From: Lachnospiraceae bacterium
GTDB taxonomy: Bacteria > Bacillota > Clostridia > Lachnospirales > Lachnospiraceae
Assembly (NCBI GenBank): GCA_017440375.1
Contig: JAFSHK010000008.1
Coordinates: 1 to 61,928 of the forward strand
Direction of reading: 5' to 3'
DNA: 61,928 bases
Part shown: positions 18,650 through 27,591 of the stretch, in pieces
Layout: each line of letters opens with the position of its first letter
Position numbering within the stretch: the first letter of the stretch is position 1
Made by a program: the position numbers and the translations under genes
Notes under the pieces: model-generated
Databases searched by the model: none
What the model was told of the DNA's origin: nothing
The model's input: the letters and a program-made list of their open reading frames with translations, nothing else

Positions 18650-19087
18650 TTACTTTCCTTCTTTCCCAAGGATAAAATCAATTGCCATCAGATAACCTTC
18701 CAGACCATGTCCATAAATTTGCTTATCACATGCCGGAGCGGTTACGGATACTTTTCTGAAATCTTCTCTTTCCATAATATTCGAAATATGTATCTCTACC
18801 TTCGGAACGGTAATGCTGGCAAGTGCATCATGAATTGCATAGCTGTAATGAGTATAAGCTCCCGGATTGATGACGATGCCTTCCGTTCCGTCAAAGTAAG
18901 CATCCTGAATTCGGTCAATAATGGCTCCCTCATGATTGCTCTGAAACACTTCAATCGTACAGCCTTCCTTCTGTCCTTTGTCGGCTATCTTGTTTAACAG
19001 ATAGTCATAGTCCTGTGTTCCGTATATGTTTTTCTCCCGAATACCGAGAAAATTCAAGTTCGGTCCGTTTATTACCAATAGCTTCAT
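18650..19087 (-). CDS. aroQ: 3-dehydroquinate dehydratase, type II
   Basis: The 145-aa type II enzyme converts 3-dehydroquinate to 3-dehydroshikimate in the shikimate pathway. Signatures are INGPNLNFLGIREKNIYG at the N-terminus (catalytic Arg/Tyr lid), INPGAYTHYSYAIHDAL and EIHISNIMEREDFRK (catalytic His). Its length fits the dodecameric family. It is the last gene of aroE-aroK-aroQ, 45 nt after aroK. Confidence 0.96.
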   Translation of the reverse strand: MKLLVINGPNLNFLGIREKNIYGTQDYDYLLNKIADKGQKEGCTIEVFQSNHEGAIIDRIQDAYFDGTEGIVINPGAYTHYSYAIHDALASITVPKVEIHISNIMEREDFRKVSVTAPACDKQIYGHGLEGYLMAIDFILGKEGK

Positions 19088-19132
19088 TCCTTATACCTCT
19101 CTTTTCCTCTGTTCCTGCAATTTCCTTATTTA

Positions 19133-19654
19133 CTACTCCAAAAAAGAACTTTCCTTCAGCTTTTCTACAATTTCATCCAGAATGGTATCAAAATCTTTCA
19201 CATCTACATCAATAATCACATCGGCGGTCTTCTCATAAATTGCTGCCCGCTGTCCCATCAACGTTCTGATTTTCTCCTGTGGATTCTCCCCCTGCAGAAG
19301 CGGTCTTGTGGTATCGTGTTTTAACCTTTCATAAATCGTTTCCGGTTTTGCACGCAGATACACAACTGTTCCCAATTCTTTTAACAAAGTATGGTTTTCT
19401 TTCCGAATCGGCAAACCACCACCTACTGATATAATCTGGTTCTTCTCTGTCTGAATCAGTTTCTTCAGACACTGGGTTTCCAAGTCACGGAAATATCCTT
19501 CTCCATCCGTCACAAAAATATCGGAAATTGTTCTGTTTTCCTCTTTTTCAATGATTTTGTCCGTATCCAAAAGGGAGCGTCTTAAACGATAGGATAGTTT
19601 AATTCCCACCGTAGATTTTCCGCATCCCATGAAACCGATTAAAATTACATTCAT
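19133..19654 (-). CDS. aroK: shikimate kinase
   Basis: The 173-aa P-loop kinase phosphorylates shikimate at the 3-OH. It has Walker A GFMGCGKSTVG, the substrate-binding DTD (LLDTDKIIE), the GGG motif (VGGGLPIR) and the lid RPLLQG. Its ATG overlaps the aroE stop by 4 nt, indicating translational coupling. Confidence 0.96.
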   Translation of the reverse strand: MNVILIGFMGCGKSTVGIKLSYRLRRSLLDTDKIIEKEENRTISDIFVTDGEGYFRDLETQCLKKLIQTEKNQIISVGGGLPIRKENHTLLKELGTVVYLRAKPETIYERLKHDTTRPLLQGENPQEKIRTLMGQRAAIYEKTADVIIDVDVKDFDTILDEIVEKLKESSFLE

Positions 19655-20514
19655 AATCCCATAGCCTCTTTCATTTTCTCATAAGCAGCCTGTGCATCTT
19701 CTTTCGTAATCTCTACTTCATTCCATAATTCATAAGCAATAATTCCTTGATACAAAAGCATCTTCAGACCATTATAGGCTTCTCCCCCCGCTTCTTTTAC
19801 AAGCTGCATAAAACGCGTGTTAAAGGGACGATAAATCAAATCATAACCGGTATGTATTTTCTGATAAAATGCTTCATCAGCAATTACCACCTCATCATCA
19901 TGTGGTGCAAGGCCTACAGAGGTTCCCTGGATTGCCAGAAATTGTTTATCCGGAAGTTTTTCATAATCCGTAAGAAGCATCGGTACAATGATTTCCTTGC
20001 CGACTGCCTGATTCACTTCTGCTGCGACTTCTTGCGCCTTTTCTAAGGTTCTATTCAGCATATAAACCTTCACCGCTCCTTTCGAAGCACATAAATATGC
20101 CACAGCCCTTGCTGCACCGCCTGCCCCCAGAAGAACAATTTCCTCGCCTTCTATTTGTACGCCGTCTTCCAACATAGCTCGATACAAACCTAACATATCC
20201 GTATTATATCCTTTGTAGCCATCAGCAACACGTACCAACGTATTGACCGCGCCAATCTGTGCTGCCAGTTCATCTACTTCTACAAGACTCTTTGTTACTT
20301 CACTTTTATATGGAACCGTCACATTCATGCCAAGAACATTTAATGCATAGGCACCTTTTACCGCAGTGTCCACCTGACCTTCTTCCACCAGAAAAGGAAC
20401 ATACACCAGATTATGCCCTCTTCTTGTTGCAAGTGTATTATGTATCGCCGGAGACATGGTATGTTCTACCGGATTCCCAATCAAACCACAGGTTCTTGTT
20501 TTACCGTCAATCAT
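19651..20514 (-). CDS. aroE: shikimate dehydrogenase
   Basis: The 287-aa NADP-dependent enzyme reduces 3-dehydroshikimate to shikimate. The substrate site is GLIGNPVEHTMSPAIHN, the catalytic lysine is in NVTVPYKSEV, and the Rossmann motif is LLGAGGAARAVAYL. It is coupled to aroK by a 4-nt overlap and follows yqeG by 46 nt. In Bacillus subtilis yqeG and the shikimate dehydrogenase gene are also close, with the GTPase gene yqeH between them; yqeH is absent here. Confidence 0.96.
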   Translation of the reverse strand: MIDGKTRTCGLIGNPVEHTMSPAIHNTLATRRGHNLVYVPFLVEEGQVDTAVKGAYALNVLGMNVTVPYKSEVTKSLVEVDELAAQIGAVNTLVRVADGYKGYNTDMLGLYRAMLEDGVQIEGEEIVLLGAGGAARAVAYLCASKGAVKVYMLNRTLEKAQEVAAEVNQAVGKEIIVPMLLTDYEKLPDKQFLAIQGTSVGLAPHDDEVVIADEAFYQKIHTGYDLIYRPFNTRFMQLVKEAGGEAYNGLKMLLYQGIIAYELWNEVEITKEDAQAAYEKMKEAMGL

Positions 20515-20560
20515 GCTTTGTCCTTTCCCATCAACTTTCTTTTTTTCATCTTTTTTCTTT

Positions 20561-21067
20561 TCATCTTTCCTTTTTCAATTTACGTTTATAGAAAAACAAG
20601 ACAATTTTCTCTAAATATCTTTTCAGTACAATCTGTATTTCTTCCTTCGGATGTATCGGCTTAACCAAATAGGATTTGATCCCCGCTTTCTTCGCACCCC
20701 ATACATCCGTAAAAAGCTGGTCGCCTACGAATATGGTTGTTTCCGTTGTCGTTCCCATCTGCTCCATTGACTTTCTATAATTGACAGGCGATGGCTTATT
20801 TGCTTTAAAAATATAACGGGAATGTACCTTGTCATTAAACATCTTCACACGAGGTTCCTTGTTATTCGACAGGAGCATGCTTTCATAGCCGATGCTTCTA
20901 AGTCTTTCAAACAGCGCAATACTTCGCTCATCTGCCGGTGCCCCATGCGGTACCAGTGTATTATCCACGTCAAAAATAACACCTCGATACCCCTGCTTAT
21001 ACAATCCTTCATAATCTATTTCATACGCAGAATCCAGATAAACATCCGGATAGAAACGCTCTAACAT
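20561..21067 (-). CDS. yqeG: YqeG family HAD-IIIA phosphatase
   Basis: The 168-aa product has the HAD motif I FDVDNTLVPHG, motif II SNN (MLLSNNKEPRV), and a late FVGDQLFTDVWGAKKAG. These identify the YqeG family, related to mitochondrial phosphatidylglycerophosphate phosphatase; the substrate in bacteria is not established here. ATG 21067 begins the conserved MLERFYPD; a start at 21103 would add a Lys-rich tail. It is the first gene of the aro transcript. Confidence 0.9.
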   Translation of the reverse strand: MLERFYPDVYLDSAYEIDYEGLYKQGYRGVIFDVDNTLVPHGAPADERSIALFERLRSIGYESMLLSNNKEPRVKMFNDKVHSRYIFKANKPSPVNYRKSMEQMGTTTETTIFVGDQLFTDVWGAKKAGIKSYLVKPIHPKEEIQIVLKRYLEKIVLFFYKRKLKKER

Positions 21068-21142
21068 AATCTTTTTGCCTTTCTTCCTAATCTTAATACA
21101 CATTCAGAAAAATTTATCATCTTTCACTTGTATAATAATAAC

Positions 21143-21174
21143 AAAACACCCTGCAACAATGCAAGGTGTTTTCT
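21143..21174. terminator. Rho-independent terminator
   Basis: AAAACACC(T/C)TGCA pairs with TGCA(A/G)GGTGTTTT around a 4-nt loop, with T-rich ends on both strands. It ends the transcript of the 129-aa gene before yqeG. Confidence 0.75.
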
Positions 21175-21214
21175 TATCTTCCAATTCTTCTAATTCAATT
21201 CATTCTCTTCATGC

Positions 21215-21604
21215 TTATATTGTCTGCATGGTAAAATCTTTCGCACTTCCGACAAAATACTGATACTCCTGCAATATCTGATCTCTTTGCATATCAGAAA
21301 CCGCTTTCTGCATATCCAGATTGTCAAGGCTGCTATCATTCCCGATATAATCAAAGCTTTCTTCTTTGTTAAAGGTTAATGATATATTTTCTAAATCTAC
21401 AAATTTCTGAGGTTCTTTTTGCCCTTTCGGAACACTCGTATGTAAGTTATCCTGTTTCCGTGCTATCCCATTTTCTTGTTCAACTGCGACCGCTTCTTTT
21501 TCAACTTCTTGAGACACGATTGAATCCTGTTGCGGTTTAACTACCGGAATCTGCTGCATTCCATAACTATTTCGAAAAGAATCCAAAACACCGTTTACCA
21601 TCAT
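21215..21604 (-). CDS. hypothetical 129-aa protein
   Basis: This is a polar protein with a Gln/Glu/Lys-rich, probably disordered middle and a C-terminal segment of better-defined character (SLDNLDMQKAVSDMQRDQIL followed by EYQYFVGSAKDF). There is no signal peptide or membrane helix. AAAGGTGGTG precedes ATG 21604. The family is not recognised. It follows the small membrane protein and nrdR in the same direction. Confidence 0.6.
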   Translation of the reverse strand: MMVNGVLDSFRNSYGMQQIPVVKPQQDSIVSQEVEKEAVAVEQENGIARKQDNLHTSVPKGQKEPQKFVDLENISLTFNKEESFDYIGNDSSLDNLDMQKAVSDMQRDQILQEYQYFVGSAKDFTMQTI

Positions 21605-21650
21605 AACTTACACCACCTTTCCTCATTCTATTATATATATCGGCTTTTTC

Positions 21651-21920
21651 TTAGAGTTTCTTTACGATGTGGTTATATCTTGCTGTAAAAACAATTTTTA
21701 ACACGGTACTAAACAACATCAAAAGAATATCCCACATCAAAAAAGCATATGATTTCTGGACAAAGCTTTCATACCATTCCACACCTGCCCATACTTTTCC
21801 TCCAAAAAAGATAAATAATAGAAGAAATAATGCAATAATCATAAATAACCAGCGAAAACCGTTTGCAATCGACATCGGTACACTAGCTCTGGCTACAATT
21901 TCTTTTTCCTGTTCTGTCAT
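21651..21920 (-). CDS. small membrane protein, 89 aa, two helices
   Basis: Two hydrophobic helices lie at about residues 22-41 (GFRWLFMIIALFLLLFIFF) and 58-77, with a basic C-terminus. AAGGGAT precedes ATG 21920. It lies 17 nt downstream of nrdR and is probably cotranscribed. Function unknown. Confidence 0.65.
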   Translation of the reverse strand: MTEQEKEIVARASVPMSIANGFRWLFMIIALFLLLFIFFGGKVWAGVEWYESFVQKSYAFLMWDILLMLFSTVLKIVFTARYNHIVKKL

Positions 21921-21937
21921 AATGTATCCCTTACTTC

Positions 21938-22390
21938 CTATTTATCCAATACTTTCTTTAACTCATCCATAAAAGTATTGATATCTTTAAATTCACGATA
22001 TACGGAAGCAAATCTTACATAAGCAACCGCTTCCAAATTTTTCAGCTTATTCATAACAATTTCGCCAATTACCTGACTCGGAATTTCTTTCTCTTCCCGA
22101 TTGAAAATTTCAATCTCTACTTCATCAACAAGTTGGTTAATCTGATTGGCACTAATTGGTCTTTTATGACATGCACGAAGCACACCTGCTTCAATCTTCG
22201 CACGATCATAAGTCTCTCTGTTATTATCCTTTTTAATGATAATAAGAGGAATTGTCTCTACCTTTTCATAAGTTGTGAAACGCTTATCACACTCATCACA
22301 CACTCTTCTTCGTCTAATAGAGTTGTTATCTTCCGCAGGTCTGCTATCGATAACTCTTGTATTCTCATGACCACAAAATGGACACTTCAT
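21938..22390 (-). CDS. nrdR: transcriptional repressor NrdR
   Basis: The 150-aa repressor of ribonucleotide reductase genes has an N-terminal zinc ribbon (MKCPFCGHENTRVIDSRP ... RRVCDECDKRFTTYE, four Cys) and an ATP-cone domain (PLIIIKKDNNRETYDRAKIE). It senses nucleotide state and binds NrdR boxes. Its position near sporulation sigma genes matches other Clostridia. Confidence 0.97.
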   Translation of the reverse strand: MKCPFCGHENTRVIDSRPAEDNNSIRRRRVCDECDKRFTTYEKVETIPLIIIKKDNNRETYDRAKIEAGVLRACHKRPISANQINQLVDEVEIEIFNREEKEIPSQVIGEIVMNKLKNLEAVAYVRFASVYREFKDINTFMDELKKVLDK

Positions 22391-22533
22391 CCCTACTTCC
22401 CCCTGTTTCTTTTTTCGACTTTAATGATTTCTTTTTACATAAAAAAACATTTAAAAATATTATAGGGGATAATAATTTTTATGTCAACTATTTTATGGAA
22501 ACCACTCAAAAACAATACCTACTACAAAAATGA

Positions 22534-22770
22534 CTATTTTCTACATATATCCACGATTATAATGTCCGGACCAATCTGTTTTATTTCATTATAGCAGATT
22601 ACATAATCTGGCTCAGAACAAAACAAATCATACCATTTATTTTTACCTTGAACAATTAGCTTGAAAATCTGTCCGGTGCATTCATCGAATTCAAAATCCG
22701 TTACTCTGCCTAGCTTTTGACAATCTTTCAAGTTGATGACTTCTTTTTTCTTAAATTCCGAAAACAGCAT
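22534..22770 (-). CDS. YlmC/YmxH family sporulation protein (PRC-barrel)
   Basis: The 78-aa PRC-barrel protein has the family's LFSEFKKKEVINLKDCQKLG start and DFEFDECTGQIFKLIV core. The second Met (22770) is chosen because AGGG is 6 nt upstream of it and would abut the first Met. In endospore formers this family lies close to sigG and is linked to sporulation. A 9-bp inverted repeat overlaps its ribosome binding site (see 22772-22826). Confidence 0.85.
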   Translation of the reverse strand: MLFSEFKKKEVINLKDCQKLGRVTDFEFDECTGQIFKLIVQGKNKWYDLFCSEPDYVICYNEIKQIGPDIIIVDICRK

Positions 22771-22771
22771 A

Positions 22772-22826
22772 AACATCCCTGCATTCTGCTCTTTCTATTA
22801 TTAAATGCAAAACATTTAGGGATGTT
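22772..22826 (-). promoter_or_regulatory. inverted repeat overlapping the ymxH ribosome binding site
   Basis: AACATCCCT (minus-strand 5' arm, 22818-22826) pairs perfectly with AGGGATGTT (22772-22780), which contains the Shine-Dalgarno. The 37-nt loop contains a second small AAATG/CATTT hairpin. There is no U-tract. It might gate translation. Confidence 0.35.
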
Positions 22827-22827
22827 C

Positions 22828-23700
22828 CTATTTTACGGTTACATAATCCTTAAACACATAACCGATACTTCCGTCCTCCAACAGAATAATGTACCAGTTC
22901 TCATCTTCCGTCTGCCCCAGATGCTGATACATATCCCCTGCCTTAGCAACCTTGATAATATTCGTTCCTTCTGTGCTTGGGTTATCTCTTACATTCACAT
23001 TAGAATCGATCTTCAATATGCCTACGATTTCCAGATTCTCTCCATTTACATTGACTGTCTGTTCTTCGCCTATAATGTTAGTGTTATCCCCTTCGCCATT
23101 TTCCGCATCTTGCACGTTTTCAATGCTCTCCCCGTAATCTTTATTTGGTTGATTCCGAACCATATGAAAGATTAAGAAGGCTGCAATGGCAAAAATCAAA
23201 AGCGCCATAACCGCAGAAACAATGGTTATAATATTATGGTCTTTTTCCTCGTACTCCTCGCCTTCTTCCTCGTATTCCTCTTCGTTATCTTCCCATTCTT
23301 CATGAATTTTCTTCTTAATCGGTCTTTCCGGTTCCCGCTTTACTTTTTTCTTTGGTAACGTTGTCACTTTATCTTCTTTTGTCTGTGCTTCTTTTGTCAG
23401 TGTTTTTTTCCTCGTTTTCTTAGCCACCTCACCGATTTCGTGCTCTGTTTCCAACAATATATTTTTCTCAATATCTGCTATGGGAATATCTAATGTTTCC
23501 TGTGTTATCACAGACTCATCCGTGACACTCATTTTGTTTCCTGCTCCCACCAGTCTGCCACATTCGTGACAGAATTTCATTCCATCACGCAACAGCGTTC
23601 CGCAATCGGGACATCTGCGCTCCCTTATCACTTTATGACCGCATTGTGCACAAAACTGGTCTGTTTCCAATATGGCGGCTCCACAATTTCTACATTTCAT
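22828..23700 (-). CDS. zinc-ribbon membrane protein with C-terminal SH3 domain
   Basis: The 290-aa product has two N-terminal zinc ribbons (CRNCGAAILETDQFCAQCG and CPDCGTLLRDGMKFCHECG), a long charged linker and one membrane helix at about 163-183. An extracytoplasmic SH3b-like domain lies at about 225-290 (NVNVRDNPSTEGTNIIKVAK). The layout suggests a bridge between the cytoplasm and the envelope. Its ribosome binding site is only GAGGTGATATACC before ATG 23700. It is divergent from sigG. Confidence 0.8.
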   Translation of the reverse strand: MKCRNCGAAILETDQFCAQCGHKVIRERRCPDCGTLLRDGMKFCHECGRLVGAGNKMSVTDESVITQETLDIPIADIEKNILLETEHEIGEVAKKTRKKTLTKEAQTKEDKVTTLPKKKVKREPERPIKKKIHEEWEDNEEEYEEEGEEYEEKDHNIITIVSAVMALLIFAIAAFLIFHMVRNQPNKDYGESIENVQDAENGEGDNTNIIGEEQTVNVNGENLEIVGILKIDSNVNVRDNPSTEGTNIIKVAKAGDMYQHLGQTEDENWYIILLEDGSIGYVFKDYVTVK

Positions 23701-23840
23701 GGTATATCACCTCTTTTGTCTTTCTATCACTAAGTAGATAAAATATATGTACTAATGTAACAAATATATAACTTATTGTAAAACATTTTTTACGGCATAA
23801 ATCATTCCATATAAATGTCATTATTTTTCAAGTTACTTTA

Positions 23841-23870
23841 TGAATAATTCTTTGGCTTTCGTACATCCTT
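23841..23870 (+). promoter_or_regulatory. candidate sigma-G promoter of sigG
   Basis: TGAATA (23841-23846) is followed after 17 bp by CATCCTT (23864-23870). The known sigma-G consensus is TGAATA and CATACTA, so the -10 matches five of seven. This would give autoregulation. Confidence 0.4.
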
Positions 23871-23919
23871 TTTAGAAAGAAGTTTTGTACCCAAAATAGA
23901 AAAGGAAATGGAGAAAGCT

Positions 23920-24699
23920 ATGATTCAGGGAAAAGTGGAAATCTGCGGAGTAAATACAGCAAAACTCCCATTGTTAAAGAATTCAGAAAAAGAGGAACTT
24001 TTCAAAAAAATCAGCGATGGGGATGAAGCCGCAAGAAAAGAATATATCAATGGTAACTTACGACTCGTTTTAAGCGTTATCAAACGCTTTCATTCCAGTA
24101 ATGAAAATGTAGACGATCTTTTTCAAATTGGCTGTATCGGTTTAATCAAAGCAATCGACAATTTTGATTGCAGCCTGAATGTCAAATTTTCAACTTATGC
24201 TGTTCCCATGATTATTGGCGAAATTCGTCGATATTTGCGCGATTCTAACAGCATCCGTGTTTCCCGTTCGTTAAAAGATACTGCCTATAAAGCTATTTAT
24301 GCCAAAGAAAATCTGACCCGAAAAAATGCTCAAGAACCTACCATAAACGAAATCGCAGAAGAAATCGGTATTCCGAAGGAAGATATTGTTTACGCTCTGG
24401 ATGCCATTCAAAGTCCAATGAGTCTTTATGAACCGATTTATACAGACGGTGGTGACACACTCTATGTCATGGATCAAATCAGTGATAAAAAGAACAAAGA
24501 AGAACTCTGGGTAGAACACATTTCTCTAAGCGAAGCAATGAAGAAGCTTTCCTCGCGGGAATATGAAATCATTACTCTACGTTTTTTCGAAGGCAAAACA
24601 CAGATGGAGGTTGCTGAAAAAATCGGCATCTCACAAGCTCAGGTTTCCCGCTTAGAGAAAAACGCACTGAAAGTCATGCGCAATTACTTGACTGCATGA
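23920..24699 (+). CDS. sigG: RNA polymerase sporulation sigma factor SigG
   Basis: The 259-aa forespore late sigma factor has the N-terminal anti-sigma/gate region KVEICGVNTAKLPLLKN, diagnostic for SigG. Region 2 (NLRLVLSVIKRF, QIGCIGLIKAIDNFD, KFSTYAVPMIIGEIRR), region 3 and region 4 (ISQAQVSRLEKNALK) follow. ATG 23920 is preferred over 23908, since GGAG is spaced correctly and it leaves the same number of residues before KVEICG as in B. subtilis. It is on the plus strand, opposite to sigE, unlike the co-directional arrangement in Bacillus. Confidence 0.96.
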   Translation: MIQGKVEICGVNTAKLPLLKNSEKEELFKKISDGDEAARKEYINGNLRLVLSVIKRFHSSNENVDDLFQIGCIGLIKAIDNFDCSLNVKFSTYAVPMIIGEIRRYLRDSNSIRVSRSLKDTAYKAIYAKENLTRKNAQEPTINEIAEEIGIPKEDIVYALDAIQSPMSLYEPIYTDGGDTLYVMDQISDKKNKEELWVEHISLSEAMKKLSSREYEIITLRFFEGKTQMEVAEKIGISQAQVSRLEKNALKVMRNYLTA

Positions 24700-24729
24700 C
24701 TCTCGGAATGTTTTTATATTTTTAAAACT

Positions 24730-26742
24730 CTATGCTTCGTCGTTATGAAGATCTGCAATATCATAGGATAAAGTGATATCTCTCTTACCGTATAATTTGA
24801 AATAATTCTGTACAATTCGGTCAGTGACAATCTGGATATCACTTCTTCCTGTACCCATGAGAACAACAAGGAATTGTGAACTGCTGTATCTGGTTCCTAC
24901 GTCTACACCACGAAGCGATTTCACAATCGCCTGCTCCATACACTGCATTGCCTGTTCCATCTGTTCTAATCGGATATCACTTCCGTCTGCCGAATATAGC
25001 GTAAATAAGATTAACTGTACTTCTTGATTATTACGCTGTGAAAAATGAATAACAAAGTCATAAACTCTTCCAAATTCTGCATAATCAATCTGGAATGCAC
25101 CTTCATAAGACTCCCTGTTTTCTACCATATCAACCAAACGATGCAAATCCGCTTTGGACTGTTCCAATGTCTTTATCATATCAGTACTCTTGTAGAAGGA
25201 ATATCGTTCCTCTCCTTCTGCATTTTTCACATGATATAATGCTTTGTCAGCCTTACGTGCAAGTTCTGCAAAATCACCGCCATCCAGACCAAAAAGGCTG
25301 ATACCGATAGATAGGGAAATGTCCTTTAATAAGGCAATCTCATTTCTCTTATCGGCAAATACGGAAAGAATCTCTTCTGCTTTAGCCGCTGCGTCCTTCT
25401 GATCCCTAATTCCCTCTGCATAATACAGAAATTCATCGCCACCCATTCTGCAAACAATATCTTTCTCGGAAACTTCCTTCAAAACATCTGCTGTTATCTT
25501 CAGAACATAATCGCCTGCCAGATGTCCGTACTTCTCATTCACTTGTCTAAAGTGGTCTAAATCAATCATCATTACACAACCACTTCCATTACGCAGACTT
25601 TCTGAAATTTCTTTCTCTCCCTGCTCTCTTCCAAGAAGTCCTGTAAGATAATCTATCTTTGTATCAAGGCCACTCTCTTCTTTTGTAATGCCACCATAAA
25701 TCTTATCACTGTTGAAAATAGGCATTACCATATCTTCCTCCGGAATATTCTGCTGCAAATTACCTTCTTCCAGAAGTTCCATAAATTTATCAATTAATAC
25801 CGGATCAAACTGTGTCCCTCTGCCCTTTAAAAGCTCTGCTTTCACAACTTCATCCTGTAATCTTTTACGATATACACGATTACTTGTCATCGCATCATAG
25901 GAATCTACAATTCCGATAATTCTTGCAACTAACGGAATTTCTTCTCCTTTCAAACCATTCGGATAGCCTTTGCCGTCATATCGCTCATGGTGATACTTTG
26001 CTCCCACATTGACATCTTTAAACATTTTGATATCCTTGAGGATTTCCGCTCCCATAATCGTATGATTTTTAATCAGTTCAAACTCGACATTCGTTAACTT
26101 AAACGGTTTATTTAAGACAGAATCCGGCACACCGATTTTGCCGATATCGTGCAATAATGCTATGTAATGGATGTTCTGTACCTCTTCCTCCGACCATCCC
26201 AGCTTACGCGCCAATGCTTCCGAATAATGTGCCACTCGTATAGAATGCCCTTTTGTATAATCATCTTTGGCATCGATTGTATTAGCTACTGTCGTAATCG
26301 CCTGAATCATAACAAGTTCTACTTCTCTTGTCTTCTCATCCAGACGCTGTTGCAAATTCTGCCTGTATCCTTCTAACTCAATTGTTCGGCGAATACGATT
26401 TAACATAATGCGTGGGTCAAAAGGTTTGGTAATAAAGTCATGTGCACCCATTTCAAATCCTTCTGCTTCACTCTCTGTCTTCTTATCTGCCGTCAGAAAA
26501 ATAACCGGTATCTTACTCCACTGCTCATGCTCCTGTAAGATTTTCATGACTTCAAATCCGCCAATTTCCGGCATAAAAATATCGAGTAATATTAAATCCG
26601 GCGTGTACTTCTCAAGATACTTGAAAGCCTGTTTACCGGAATTCACACCGACTACTTTATACTCTTCTAATAAAAGCTTCTGCGCTGTTATCAAATTCCA
26701 TCTGTCATCATCTACAATTAAAATAGTTTTTTTCTCGCCCAT
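24730..26742 (-). CDS. response regulator with receiver, HD-GYP, GGDEF and degenerate GGDEF domains
   Basis: The 670-aa product has a receiver at 5-120 (Asp54 in LILLDIFMP) and an HD-GYP phosphodiesterase at about 145-320 (LLHDIGKIGVPD, HHERYDGKGYP). A GGDEF diguanylate cyclase lies at about 365-515 with an intact CRMGGDEF at 431-438. A C-terminal domain at about 553-665 looks like a second GGDEF fold, with the active loop reading RYSSSQF (618-624), so it is catalytically dead. The protein could both make and degrade c-di-GMP under phosphorylation control. It lies convergent to sigG and next to sigE. ATG 26742 is GGGG-preceded. Confidence 0.9.
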   Translation of the reverse strand: MGEKKTILIVDDDRWNLITAQKLLLEEYKVVGVNSGKQAFKYLEKYTPDLILLDIFMPEIGGFEVMKILQEHEQWSKIPVIFLTADKKTESEAEGFEMGAHDFITKPFDPRIMLNRIRRTIELEGYRQNLQQRLDEKTREVELVMIQAITTVANTIDAKDDYTKGHSIRVAHYSEALARKLGWSEEEVQNIHYIALLHDIGKIGVPDSVLNKPFKLTNVEFELIKNHTIMGAEILKDIKMFKDVNVGAKYHHERYDGKGYPNGLKGEEIPLVARIIGIVDSYDAMTSNRVYRKRLQDEVVKAELLKGRGTQFDPVLIDKFMELLEEGNLQQNIPEEDMVMPIFNSDKIYGGITKEESGLDTKIDYLTGLLGREQGEKEISESLRNGSGCVMMIDLDHFRQVNEKYGHLAGDYVLKITADVLKEVSEKDIVCRMGGDEFLYYAEGIRDQKDAAAKAEEILSVFADKRNEIALLKDISLSIGISLFGLDGGDFAELARKADKALYHVKNAEGEERYSFYKSTDMIKTLEQSKADLHRLVDMVENRESYEGAFQIDYAEFGRVYDFVIHFSQRNNQEVQLILFTLYSADGSDIRLEQMEQAMQCMEQAIVKSLRGVDVGTRYSSSQFLVVLMGTGRSDIQIVTDRIVQNYFKLYGKRDITLSYDIADLHNDEA

Positions 26743-26795
26743 GCCATTCCCCCGAACTCGTAGATCCTGTTTTTATTATACTTTTTTTCAATATA

Positions 26796-26833
26796 AAAAG
26801 CAATCGAATATCTGATAATACTCGATTGCTTTA
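26796..26833 (-). terminator. terminator of the spoIIGA-sigE transcript
   Basis: AAAGCAATCGA pairs with TCGATTGCTTT around a 15-nt loop and is followed by Ts on the minus strand, just after the sigE stop. Confidence 0.8.
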
Positions 26834-26839
26834 CTTTCT

Positions 26840-27580
26840 TTATGTTTCCCGCAAGATTTCTTTTTTTAACCTGCGCATGATTTTCTTTTCTAATCTTGAA
26901 ATATAGGATTGTGAAATTCCCAATAATTCTGCAACTTCTTTCTGTGTTAATTCGTTGCCATCAGCATTTCCAAGCCCGAATCGAAGCTTAATAATGGTCT
27001 GTTCACGTTCCGATAATTTAGAAATAGCTTTAATCAGAAGCTTTCGTTCTACTTCATTCTCAATATCCTGATAAATAACATCTTCGTCTGTTCCAAGTAT
27101 ATCCGAAAGTAAAAGTTCATTACCGTCCCAATCCACATTCAAGGGTTCATCAATGGATACTTCCATTTTATGCTTACTGTTTCTTCGTAAATACATCAGA
27201 ATTTCATTCTCAATACACCGTGACGCATAAGTTGCTAATTTAATATTTTTCTCCGGATTGAACGTATTGATAGATTTTATCAATCCGATCGTTCCAATAG
27301 AAATCAAATCCTCCACTCCTACTCCGGTATTGTCAAATTTTTTGGCTATGTACACAACTAATCTCAAATTATGTTCAATCAGAATGGCTTTTGCCTCGTC
27401 TTCATATTCCGTTCCCAAATCACTAATAATTTCATTTTCCTTTTCAATCTCCAATGGCGGCGGCAACACTTCCGCCCCTCCGATATAATGTATGTCCCCC
27501 TGCTTATGAATAAGGAATCTGGTATCCTTACGCACCATCTTAAACTGCACCTTGCCGGGAATTGCCACTTTAAAAACCAT
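26840..27580 (-). CDS. sigE: RNA polymerase sporulation sigma factor SigE (pro-form)
   Basis: The 246-aa mother-cell early sigma factor is made as pro-SigE. An N-terminal pro-sequence leads to the processing region [13 protein letters not shown], which SpoIIGA cleaves in Bacillus. Sigma region 2 ([43 protein letters not shown]) and region 4 ([20 protein letters not shown]) follow. AGGAGGAAAAG precedes ATG 27580, 11 nt after spoIIGA, so the protease and its substrate are cotranscribed. Confidence 0.98.
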   Translation of the reverse strand: MVFKVAIPGKVQFKMVRKDTRFLIHKQGDIHYIGGAEVLPPPLEIEKENEIISDLGTEYEDEAKAILIEHNLRLVVYIAKKFDNTGVGVEDLISIGTIGLIKSINTFNPEKNIKLATYASRCIENEILMYLRRNSKHKMEVSIDEPLNVDWDGNELLLSDILGTDEDVIYQDIENEVERKLLIKAISKLSEREQTIIKLRFGLGNADGNELTQKEVAELLGISQSYISRLEKKIMRRLKKEILRET

Positions 27581-27591
27581 TTCTTTTCCTC

